Positions 1-5,079 of a stretch of DNA of 5,683 nt are shown here, in pieces (within the stretch, counting starts at the first letter, position 1; each line of letters begins with the position of its first letter). The stretch spans positions 1 through 5,683 of the forward strand of contig JAHIQC010000352.1 of NCBI GenBank assembly GCA_018902765.1, written 5' to 3'. Position numbers and translations under genes: made by a program. The notes beneath the pieces are model-generated. The model was given only the letters and a program-made list of their open reading frames with translations. It had not been told where the DNA came from and made no database searches. This stretch comes from Actinomycetota bacterium (GTDB lineage Bacteria > Actinomycetota > Coriobacteriia > Anaerosomatales > JAHIQC01).

Positions 1-130
1 CATCGTCGAACCGCTGGTGCCACTGGCTGTCCACGAACTTCATAAGCTCAGACCATGCGGCGGCTTCGGCGTCGTGGACCGTAATCGCCTCAACGCCCTG
101 ATAGACAATGAAGAGGACCGTCACCAGCAT
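1..130 (-). CDS. Hypothetical protein, N-terminal fragment cut by the window edge
   Basis: Reading the minus strand from an ATG at 130-128 gives 43 codons that stay open to the left edge, so the C-terminus is missing. The peptide begins MLVTVLFIVYQGVEA and continues through VHDAEAAAWSELMKFVD. It has a short hydrophobic start followed by a plausible amphipathic, Trp- and Glu-containing helix. An in-frame TGA lies about 48 bases upstream of the ATG and I see no other ATG between them. The ribosome site is weak (AGGCGG about 9 bases upstream). I do not recognise the family. A plus-strand frame covers the same bases, but its Arg/His-rich composition looks less protein-like. The call rests on composition and an open frame, so confidence is moderate at best. 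Confidence 0.45.
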   Translation of the reverse strand, partial: MLVTVLFIVYQGVEAITVHDAEAAAWSELMKFVDSQWHQRFDD

Positions 131-422
131 AGCTCTATCCGCCTGGAGGTCGGTGATCCCGGCGCAACATCCGCTTCACCTAGCCTCATTCACGTTGTGC
201 AACGCAATATGTAGTTCTCCGACCCTTGATTTATCGGCGATTATGCGATGGAATGTTGCCGTTTGGCGGCAAGAAAAATCATACCGGCTGATGCTTTTGC
301 CTTTACGTCGACAATTAAGGCCTTGCTCACCATGATCGGGTAGAGGAGGGCAGGGCAGGGACGTCAGGCGGGGCCGACACACGCCGGGTGCAAATCTGGC
401 GAGTCGTCGCAAAGGTGATGGC
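131..422. other. Intergenic region between divergent genes, no convincing gene
   Basis: This stretch of about 290 bases separates the left-edge minus-strand gene from the plus-strand gene at 423. The frames open here are Arg/Cys/Pro-rich and lack good ribosome sites. The only structure I see is a short dyad at 256-272, TTGCCG-TTTGG-CGGCAA (6-bp arms, 5-base gap). It has no T-run after it on either strand, so it is not an intrinsic terminator. It could be a small operator between the divergent genes. I found no -35/-10 pair with good spacing. Confidence 0.4.
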
Positions 423-698
423 ATGATCATGGCGCATCTGACACAGGTCGAGATCGCGAACTGGATCGCTCTTTACGTCGCCGCAGGCCTGTGTTGCGGC
501 ATCGCGGTCATTTTGTCGGTCGCAACCACATTTATCGAAATCTACCGCGAGCGCGCGTGGACAAATATCGATTCTTTCGGCTCCGCTGCTCTCTTCCTGC
601 CAAAGACCTGGTGGCGCTGGCAGAAGCTCTATTTCATATCGACGCCCGTCACCCTCGGCATCGTGGGCGCTTTCGCCGCCTCGATGTCATGGGGCTGA
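423..698 (+). CDS. Small membrane protein of unknown function
   Basis: A 91-residue protein with two predicted membrane segments, roughly residues 13-38 (ALYVAAGLCCGIAVILSVAT and flanks) and 73-90 at the C-terminus. They are joined by a polar loop containing ERAW and a Trp-rich stretch, KTWWRWQ, typical of a membrane interface. The start at 423 is preferred because AAAGG at 411-415 lies 7 bases upstream; a second ATG at 429 would be too far from it. The gene ends 24 bases before the convergent stop codon of the next gene, and no hairpin with a T-run lies between them. I do not recognise a family. A role in the mating apparatus or entry exclusion is possible from position alone, but nothing in the sequence shows it. 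Confidence 0.6.
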   Translation: MIMAHLTQVEIANWIALYVAAGLCCGIAVILSVATTFIEIYRERAWTNIDSFGSAALFLPKTWWRWQKLYFISTPVTLGIVGAFAASMSWG

Positions 699-722
699 CG
701 GCCACCGCAGCGCTGTAGAGGA

Positions 723-2018
723 TTAAGCGTTGAGCGCGCCAGTCAGAATGGCGCGGACATGGCCCTCGTGGAGATGTGCCGGCGTGATGCTGACCACCGG
801 GGCGATCTGCGCCATTCGTGGATGCGTGACGGCCTTCGATGCCTTATAATCCTCATCCTCGAAGCCCATTGCTTCCACGACGAGCTGCCGGATCTCGCCC
901 GTGGAGCGTGAGCGAGCCTCGAGGACGAAATCCGGCCTGCAGGCGCCGATCGGCGTCAGCTTGTCAAAGACGGGCTTCTCGATCGCGATGTCGATCCCGT
1001 CCCGATCGAAATAGTGCCGTGCCGCCAGCAGCTCGCGCAAAACGGTCCGCTCAAACTCTGAATCGACGGGAATGAAGCGCCTGCCCGAATAGATCGGCTG
1101 GGCATAGGCTCGCAAAGGCGCGTAGCCGTGCGCTTCGGGATATTCGCCGGCCACGACGATGACAAGATAGGGGCCCTTGATCGGATTTCCCCGCACAGAC
1201 GGGGATTGAACCCGATTGGCGATCACGACGGGCTCGCACCCTTGAACGATGACTTGCGCTCCTTTGAACGCGGGCGAGAAGAGGGTAAGGAACGCTTGGG
1301 GCGCATGGCCTCGCGGCCAGTTTCGAGACAGCTCGCGAAGTCCGGCATAAACGCGGTTGCTGTGAAGCGCCTTGGCGTGGGTCCACAGCGCTCGACCGAG
1401 CTCGATGCCAGGCGCGATCTCGATCTTACCCGCGGCCGCGGTGAGCGCCTTGAACTCGTCGCTGATGGAATGGTCGACCAGATCATGCGACAACGGCGCG
1501 CAGAGGTTGAGGCCCGCCACGTCGAGAAGTCGCCATAGCAGCCGCGCAAGGCGGGGCACCGAAGCATGTCGGGTCCGATCGTCGCTTGTGTCTTCCTCCG
1601 GTCGCTGGGCCAGCTTCTCGGGAGCGGGCCGCAAAACCTCGAAATAGCCTGTGGGAGGATCCGCCGGTGTCTGATGAGTACGGATCTCGGTGATGCGGTT
1701 CGTCACCTGATCGCGGAAGAACGGGCAATCGGGTTGGTGTTCGGGGCGCTTCGAGCTGGTGAGGCGGCGCAGATAATAGGTCTCCGCCTCGGAGAGAAAG
1801 GCAGGGGTCAGGATGGGTGGCGCCGTGTCGTCGTCCCGGCAGTCACATGCGATCCACTTACCGCCAATCCGGGCTTGCTGGACCAACATGATGCCCGCTT
1901 CCTCATCCCCTCGGGAGCCCTCGCCGGCGTACCATCGGACCAGAGCCGACCTGACAGGGTCGGGGAGGGGGATTCGGCGCGCACTGCGCCCGTCGCCATG
2001 GCGATCGATCAACCACAT
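723..2018 (-). CDS. Unknown 431-residue protein with Cys/His cluster and PD...E nuclease-like C-terminus
   Basis: The ATG at 2018-2016 is preceded by AAAGGG with 7 bases of spacing, so this start is well supported. Near the N-terminus, residues 58-98 hold C58-x-C60 followed by H94-x3-C98 (CDC...HQPDC), the spacing of a possible zinc site. The segment between them contains YYLRRL. The middle (about 155-340) is a mixed helical/strand region without motifs I recognise. Near the C-terminus, CRPDFVLEAR (360-369) and LVVEAMGF (379-386) resemble the Asp and Glu strands of PD-(D/E)xK nucleases: D363 and E382. Methionine M384 sits where the lysine is expected, and K392 or K395 might substitute. The protein has no signal peptide or membrane segment, so it is probably cytoplasmic. 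It is divergent from the transglycosylase gene. DNA processing or a defence-like role is inference; the coding call itself is firm. Confidence 0.85.
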   Translation of the reverse strand: MWLIDRHGDGRSARRIPLPDPVRSALVRWYAGEGSRGDEEAGIMLVQQARIGGKWIACDCRDDDTAPPILTPAFLSEAETYYLRRLTSSKRPEHQPDCPFFRDQVTNRITEIRTHQTPADPPTGYFEVLRPAPEKLAQRPEEDTSDDRTRHASVPRLARLLWRLLDVAGLNLCAPLSHDLVDHSISDEFKALTAAAGKIEIAPGIELGRALWTHAKALHSNRVYAGLRELSRNWPRGHAPQAFLTLFSPAFKGAQVIVQGCEPVVIANRVQSPSVRGNPIKGPYLVIVVAGEYPEAHGYAPLRAYAQPIYSGRRFIPVDSEFERTVLRELLAARHYFDRDGIDIAIEKPVFDKLTPIGACRPDFVLEARSRSTGEIRQLVVEAMGFEDEDYKASKAVTHPRMAQIAPVVSITPAHLHEGHVRAILTGALNA

Positions 2019-2047
2019 GAACGACCCTTTCGGAGGAGGAATAGGGG

Positions 2048-2076
2048 ATTCTCACTCAGGTCGGCGGGATTGACAA
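2048..2076 (-). promoter_or_regulatory. Candidate promoter for the 431-residue protein gene
   Basis: On the minus strand TTGTCA (2076-2071) and GAGAAT (2053-2048) are separated by exactly 17 bases and point towards the ATG at 2018. The -35 box matches the TTGACA consensus at five of six positions and the -10 box matches TATAAT at four of six. The -35 lies inside the palindrome at 2065-2081. Short hexamers occur by chance, so this is a candidate only. Confidence 0.35.
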
Positions 2077-2081
2077 TCCCG
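2065..2081. promoter_or_regulatory. Perfect 17-base palindrome, candidate operator in a divergent spacer
   Basis: CGGGATTG-A-CAATCCCG is a perfect dyad with 8-base arms around one central base. It sits in the middle of the 109-base spacer between two divergent genes. It contains TTGACA on the plus strand (2070-2075) and TTGTCA on the minus strand (2076-2071), so a bound protein would cover a -35 region in either direction. Further half-sites flank it: GGGATT at 2045-2050, 21 bases before the copy at 2066-2071, and ATCCC at 2090-2094. The binding protein is unknown; the helix-turn-helix protein encoded at 3217-3744 is one candidate. Confidence 0.5.
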
Positions 2082-2127
2082 TTCTGTCGATCCCCACTTT
2101 CGAAATGGCGGTTTCGGGAGGCCGAAA

Positions 2128-3120
2128 ATGAGGTCTTATCTTCTTTGCGGTGTAGCAATCCTGATGGGCAGCGCGTCGATGCTGCAGGCGGCGCCTCAGG
2201 ATAGAAAAGCCGTTCGCTCCGTGCAGTTGATCTCGATGACGGGCGCCACGCCAGCACCAGCGTCGGCCGAATCGCCGGGGCCGGACGCAGGACGAGGGGT
2301 GGAAACCAAACCGTCGGTCGACATTGGGGTGGTGCTGGGGGAATTTCGGGTGCATGATCTCAGCCGGCGATGGGTCGAATTTCAGATGGCCAACAGCTTC
2401 ACCCCTCGGACTCCTTCAGCGGCGCAGGCAGCCGCCGACGACGATGATCCGTTCGCGCATGTCGGGGTAGCCCAGCTCGGCGCAGCGCCCGTCGCAGGCT
2501 ATACGATCCCTTCGGTATCTTCGATGCCGATTCCGGCATGGATGAGGGGCGGGCCGGTGTTTGCGGCCGCAGTTAACCGCTATGTGCCTGGCTGCATCGC
2601 CGCCGGCTATCGACCTAGCGGCTTCCTCACGGCCGACACCGAATATCGTCGGCAGAACTACTATTCGATGATGAGCAACATCGCCTGCCAGTACGGCATC
2701 CCGGTCGGCCTGTTCGATGCGATGATCATCCGTGAGAGCCGCTATCAATCTGGCGTCTATTCCCCGAAGAACGCCTTCGGCTTGACCCAGCTCATGCCGG
2801 ACACGGCAGTGGGCCTGGGTGTAAATCGCTACAATGTCGCGGATAACCTGCGAGGCGGAGCCAAATATCTGCGCGAGCAGCTTGATCGGTTCGGTCAATA
2901 CCACTTGGCGCTCGCGGCCTACAACGCGGGACCGGGCAGGGTGCGCAACGGCCTCGTACCGCGGATTGCCGAGACCCAAGCCTATGTCGACGATATTCTC
3001 CTGAACTGGTCTCGATTGAGCGGGCTCTCGAGAGTTGGCACGGTTCAGACACCGTCATCGCCTGCGCCGTCGGTCCAGCGCGCTCGCTTCGGGCGTTCGG
3101 CCACCGTGTCGACCTTTTGA
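2128..3120 (+). CDS. Exported SLT-family lytic transglycosylase
   Basis: A 330-residue enzyme expected to cleave the MurNAc-GlcNAc bond of peptidoglycan in the periplasm, opening the wall for the secretion channel. The N-terminus is a typical signal peptide (hydrophobic residues 3-20, likely cleavage near LQA-APQ, residue 21 or 22). Residues about 25-170 form a low-complexity, Ala/Pro-rich spacer with an Asp cluster (ADDDDP, about 103-108). The catalytic SLT domain spans about 178-295. It shows IIRESRY with catalytic Glu203, GLTQLMP (218-224), NLRGGAKYL (240-248) and ALAAYNAGPGRV (261-272), all hallmarks of transglycosylase family 1 and VirB1-like proteins. The C-terminal 30 residues are disordered. 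GGGAGG at about 2116-2121 supports the ATG at 2128. The gene stands alone, about 1.6 kb upstream of the pilin gene. A VirB1-like role in conjugation is inferred from context. Confidence 0.93.
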   Translation: MRSYLLCGVAILMGSASMLQAAPQDRKAVRSVQLISMTGATPAPASAESPGPDAGRGVETKPSVDIGVVLGEFRVHDLSRRWVEFQMANSFTPRTPSAAQAAADDDDPFAHVGVAQLGAAPVAGYTIPSVSSMPIPAWMRGGPVFAAAVNRYVPGCIAAGYRPSGFLTADTEYRRQNYYSMMSNIACQYGIPVGLFDAMIIRESRYQSGVYSPKNAFGLTQLMPDTAVGLGVNRYNVADNLRGGAKYLREQLDRFGQYHLALAAYNAGPGRVRNGLVPRIAETQAYVDDILLNWSRLSGLSRVGTVQTPSSPAPSVQRARFGRSATVSTF

Positions 3121-3190
3121 GGTGTCGGTTTCTTGACGGCGTTCCAGCGAATAATGGATTGTTGTTCGTGTCATTAGGGAAAACGCGACA

Positions 3191-3211
3191 AAAAAAAGCC
3201 CGTCGGGGCTT
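3191..3211 (-). terminator. Intrinsic terminator of the helix-turn-helix gene
   Basis: Reading the minus strand just past the TAG at 3219-3217, the arms AAGCCC and GGGCTT form a 6-bp GC-rich stem around the loop CGAC. A run of at least seven T residues follows at once. This is a textbook rho-independent terminator, placed 6 bases after the stop codon. On the plus strand no T-run follows the stem, so it should not stop transcription from the transglycosylase gene efficiently. Confidence 0.88.
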
Positions 3212-3216
3212 GGTCG

Positions 3217-3744
3217 CTATATTGCGAGGTTGGCTATTTCTGAAAGATTGGCTCTGCGAACGAGAACGGAACTGACTTCCTTGACCAGCCTTTGGACCAC
3301 CGCTGCTTGCAGTGGCCCGGCCCATTCTCGTCGGACTTCGGAGCCATCCATCCCTTCAATTTCTTCGAGGGCTGCGACCAGCATTGAAGGCAGACCTCTG
3401 AACATTTCGCTGAGCATTGCAATCAGGGTCGCGTAGCGCGCGTCGTGCAGGAGCTCCTGGTCGCGAAAAGCCTCTACGCGAATGATGGCTTGGATAATGT
3501 TTATGTCCAACGCGTGCAGGACCGTCTGGAATTCGACCAGCGTCATGGCGGCGCGCTTGGCTGGATCGTGATGCAGAATAAGGGCGAGGCGGGTCTTGCT
3601 GATGCCCGTCTTCAAGGCAAGCTTGCGTTGACCTGTGTCCTTCTCGGCCATCGCCTGAAGGATCATTGGAATGTAATCCCGCTGCGCATCGTCAACCGCT
3701 AATGCGGTCGCCGCTGTTGCCTCTATCCTGGCAAGGGATGACAT
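3217..3744 (-). CDS. Cro/CI-like helix-turn-helix protein, probable regulator
   Basis: The chosen start (ATG at 3744-3742) gives 175 residues. AGGGGG about 9 bases upstream supports it. The frame stays open upstream to 3906, but that extension overlaps the next gene and is Arg/Trp/Cys-rich, so I exclude it. Residues about 38-85 read as a Cro/CI helix-turn-helix: GQRKLALKTGISKTRLALIL carries the first helix, turn and recognition helix, and MTLVEFQTVLHALDI follows the usual layout. The remaining 90 residues are helical and could serve for oligomerisation. The gene lies 104 bases downstream of the probable ribbon-helix-helix gene on the same strand, so the two may be co-transcribed. A strong terminator follows. 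Function as a regulator of transfer or plasmid genes is inferred from the fold and location; targets are unknown. Confidence 0.8.
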   Translation of the reverse strand: MSSLARIEATAATALAVDDAQRDYIPMILQAMAEKDTGQRKLALKTGISKTRLALILHHDPAKRAAMTLVEFQTVLHALDINIIQAIIRVEAFRDQELLHDARYATLIAMLSEMFRGLPSMLVAALEEIEGMDGSEVRREWAGPLQAAVVQRLVKEVSSVLVRRANLSEIANLAI

Positions 3745-3848
3745 TGCCTGGCCCCCTGTATTCCGCTCGGACTCGAAGAGGAGAACATACCAGCACAGCC
3801 ATTGCAACCCCGTCCAGAGCCGAACATTGCCCCACGATGAAGCGGTAA

Positions 3849-4310
3849 CTACTTGAGACGAACGACATTTTCGTCTTGCGACTCGTTCGCATTCGCCTCG
3901 GCGCATTTTCCTTTCGGCTCGTCGAGGCCGAGCCGTTCAAGTACTCGCGTCGCCTTCTGTTCGACGACGTAATCGAAAAGCAGTATCGACAGCGCATCGC
4001 CGACCGTTAGATTCGATCCAATCTGGCTCCCAAGTCGCTTCTTTGCTTCGACAAGTGAATCGGCGCTGGAGCGCGAGATACTGAGGTAAATCCGGATATC
4101 GCCTTTCGTCGGTATCGTGACGAGGTGATCGCGTATTATCTCGGGATCATGCTCCTCCATTTTGCAACTGAAGGCGGCTCGAGAGTTAACCAGGCTGGCA
4201 AGTGTCTGATATCGCTTGGTCTCATTGGAGCGAAGGCGCAGACTCTCGGTGGTCAGGTGAAAAAGGTGCTCTGAAATATCGAGAGCATAGCCGCGAGAGT
4301 CCCCACTCAT
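3849..4310 (-). CDS. Probable ribbon-helix-helix DNA-binding protein
   Basis: A 153-residue protein starting at ATG 4310-4308, with GAGGG about 10 bases upstream; an AGGA directly touching the ATG is too close to be the main site. Residues 71-79 (DIRIYLSIS) look like the DNA-contacting strand of a ribbon-helix-helix protein. They are followed by a helix SSADSLVEAKKRLGSQIG (81-98) and a second helix TVGDALSILLFDYVVEQK (102-119), the order and lengths of that fold. About 70 residues precede it, and an acidic, polar tail follows (about 130-153, ANESQDE). Proteins of this fold include the relaxosome and regulatory protein TraY of F-type systems, but I cannot claim orthology. The gene diverges from traA across a 390-base spacer filled with repeats, which it may bind. 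Its base composition is less GC-rich than the tra genes (33 of 60 at 4021-4080 against 43 of 60 at 4861-4920), which may mean a different origin. Confidence 0.7.
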   Translation of the reverse strand: MSGDSRGYALDISEHLFHLTTESLRLRSNETKRYQTLASLVNSRAAFSCKMEEHDPEIIRDHLVTIPTKGDIRIYLSISRSSADSLVEAKKRLGSQIGSNLTVGDALSILLFDYVVEQKATRVLERLGLDEPKGKCAEANANESQDENVVRLK

Positions 4311-4330
4311 TCCTGCACGTCCCTCACCCT

Positions 4331-4360
4331 GTTATAGGTTTACCCTCGGCGAACGGCCGA
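4331..4360 (-). promoter_or_regulatory. Weak promoter/operator candidate for the ribbon-helix-helix gene
   Basis: On the minus strand TATAAC (4336-4331) is the best -10-like hexamer, about 20 bases before the ATG at 4310. The matching -35 position is poor. That position overlaps a small dyad, TCGGC-GAACG-GCCGA (4346-4360), which could be an operator for autoregulation. The evidence is short-motif only. Confidence 0.25.
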
Positions 4361-4449
4361 CCCGCAGAGCTTAGTTGAATTCTAGACGCCTGAAACCACC
4401 TCGATTCCAGAGCGCGAATCTACTCGCATCCATACCGTATCGCAATTGA

Positions 4450-4581
4450 CCGAAAGGCCGCCCCGATATGTGGGGCAGGGTGCCCTGACGCACGGGGCGA
4501 GGTGCCCCGGGATTAGGGGCAGTGCGCCCTGCCCGACGGGGCAGGGCGCCCCGGAAACCGGGGCAGAAGGTCCTTGCGCGG
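4450..4581. repeat. Head-to-tail 22-base repeats with internal dyads (iteron/operator-like)
   Basis: Five consecutive units start at 4472, 4494, 4516, 4538 and 4560, each exactly 22 bases with no spacer. All five begin GGGGC. Units 1 to 4 follow the pattern GGGGCAGGGYGCCCC closely, then seven variable bases. Units 2 and 4 contain a perfect GGGGC-N5-GCCCC dyad; units 1 and 3 have one mismatch; unit 5 is decayed on its right arm. A degenerate copy at 4450-4471 keeps GCCCC in the same register. The 22-base period is close to two turns of the helix, so proteins bound to each unit would lie on one face of the DNA. Position between two divergent genes and just upstream of traA suggests an operator, an oriT-associated binding array, or replication iterons. 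Confidence 0.85.
4524..4549. repeat. Perfect 11-bp inverted repeat spanning repeat units 3 and 4
   Basis: The arms GCGCCCTGCCC (4524-4534) and GGGCAGGGCGC (4539-4549) are perfectly complementary around the loop GACG. The stem is almost entirely G-C pairs, so it would be very stable in single-stranded DNA or RNA. It arises where the right part of unit 3 meets the left part of unit 4; no other unit junction forms as long a stem. No T-run follows, so it is not an intrinsic terminator. Hairpins of this size next to phased repeats are common in transfer origins, but I see no recognisable nick-site consensus here. Confidence 0.75.
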
Positions 4582-4595
4582 TGAAAATTTTCACC
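4580..4595. promoter_or_regulatory. Perfect 16-base palindrome, candidate operator upstream of traA
   Basis: GGTGAAAATTTTCACC is a perfect even palindrome with an AT-rich centre (AAAATTTT) and GC-rich ends, the layout of many dimeric repressor sites. Its first two bases overlap the end of the last 22-base repeat. It lies 105 bases before the traA start codon, inside the region where a promoter is expected. The cognate protein is not known; either minus-strand regulator nearby is a candidate. Confidence 0.55.
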
Positions 4596-4700
4596 TTTCC
4601 CCGCACGTTCCGGAACCTCGCGTTGCAGCCGGGCTCCCCCCGGGGTCACCTTTCGAATGGGCGCGGATCCGTCGCGTCTCCATTGAAGGGAAAACCCATC

Positions 4701-5021
4701 ATGCAGTCTGTCCTGAAACACAGCGGACGCGCGGAGTTGGCAATCCTCGCCCTCGCCGCACTCGCGCTCGCGCTCCTCCTGTTCGCCGGACCGGCATTCG
4801 CCGGCGCCGACACCACGTTCGACACGGCCCTGACGAAGTTCACCGACTTCCTTGAGGGTTCGGGCGGCAAGATCATCACTGTCCTGTCGCTCGCGGGCGG
4901 CATCGTCGCGCTGGCCTCGGGCCGCTTCTCCATGGGCCAGATCGCGATCCCGGTCGGCGTCGGCGTCGGCGCCGGCACTGGTATTCCGATCGTCACCTCC
5001 ACGGTGACAGCCACGATCTGA
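4701..5021 (+). CDS. traA: TraA, F-type conjugative pilin precursor
   Basis: A 106-residue prepilin. Residues 1-35 form a long leader with a charged start (KHSGRAE) and a strongly hydrophobic core (LAILALAALALALLLFAG), ending in PAFA-GAD, a signal peptidase I-type site after about Ala34. The mature part of about 72 residues matches the size of F pilin (70). It holds two hydrophobic stretches (about 58-73 and 80-98) separated by a short polar loop, GRFSMGQ, as in TraA/VirB2 pilins. The pilin would sit in the inner membrane before assembly into the pilus. The ATG at 4701 is chosen because GAAGGG at 4685-4690 lies 10 bases upstream; the frame runs open further back, but only through the repeat array. 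It is the first gene of the apparent traA-traL-traE operon. Codon use is strongly GC-rich, fitting a highly expressed protein. Confidence 0.88.
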   Translation: MQSVLKHSGRAELAILALAALALALLLFAGPAFAGADTTFDTALTKFTDFLEGSGGKIITVLSLAGGIVALASGRFSMGQIAIPVGVGVGAGTGIPIVTSTVTATI

Positions 5022-5033
5022 CAGGGCCAATGG

Positions 5034-5059
5034 CCGGGCGAAGTAGCAGCTTCGACCGG
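5034..5059 (+). promoter_or_regulatory. Intercistronic stem-loop between traA and traL
   Basis: In the 58-base gap after traA, CCGG-G-CGAAG pairs with CTTCG-A-CCGG around the loop TAGCAG: nine base pairs with one mismatch. A shorter dyad, GGCCA-A-TGGCC (5025-5035), lies just before it. There is no T-run, so termination is unlikely. A hairpin behind a pilin gene could protect the upstream mRNA from 3' decay and so allow more pilin than TraL; that role is inferred. Confidence 0.4.
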
Positions 5060-5079
5060 GCTTTGGGGAGGGTGGTGCA

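Larger units (their letters stand above)
4311..4700. other. Divergent regulatory spacer upstream of traA
   Basis: This 390-base region separates the ribbon-helix-helix gene from traA and holds no convincing gene. From left to right it contains a possible -10 hexamer for the minus-strand gene, a run of 22-base repeats (4450-4581), a 16-base palindrome (4580-4595), a 10-base palindrome GTTCCGGAAC (4607-4616), and the GC-rich traA leader. The leader has a small dyad, CCGGG-CTCCC-CCCGG (4629-4643). The nonamer TCACCTTTC occurs twice, at 4591-4599 and 4646-4654, 55 bases apart. The plus-strand frame open across this region upstream of traA is Gly/Pro/Arg-rich and simply mirrors the repeats. I found no well-spaced sigma-70 promoter for traA. 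Confidence 0.6.

Noticed and set aside
176..430. An 84-residue minus-strand frame in the left intergenic region
   Set aside because: Arg/Cys/Pro-rich with no motif, and its start overlaps the start of the better-supported membrane protein gene at 423.
708..715. CAGCGCTG palindrome between the convergent stops as a terminator
   Set aside because: Only 4-bp arms with no loop, and no T-run on either strand.
1566..2204. A 212-residue plus-strand frame opposite the 431-residue protein
   Set aside because: The minus-strand gene has the better ribosome site and protein-like composition, and the plus frame would run across the divergent promoter and into the transglycosylase gene.
2416..2979. A long minus-strand frame opposite the transglycosylase gene
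   Set aside because: It mirrors a well-supported gene with clear catalytic motifs; its own translation is Arg/His-rich and has no recognisable motif.
3724..3730. TATCCTG, similar to the IncP-type nick site
   Set aside because: It lies inside the helix-turn-helix coding sequence, is followed by G where a pyrimidine is expected, and has no adjacent inverted repeat; a chance match.
3745..3906. An N-terminal extension of the helix-turn-helix protein
   Set aside because: It overlaps the end of the upstream gene and is Arg/Trp/Cys-rich. The ATG at 3744 has a strong AGGGGG ribosome site.
4450..4581. The repeats read as a CRISPR array
   Set aside because: Units are 22 bases, directly abutting, with similar sequence throughout; there are no unique spacers of constant length and no cas genes.
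4611..4628. A sigma-54-type promoter (CGGAAC...TTGCAG) for traA
   Set aside because: The GG and GC doublets are separated by 11 bases instead of 10, and the -24 half differs from TGGCAC at two positions.
4446..4700. An N-terminal extension of TraA by about 85 residues
   Set aside because: The added sequence is a Gly/Pro/Arg-rich translation of the repeat array and starts at a TTG. The ATG at 4701 has its own ribosome site and gives a normal prepilin leader.
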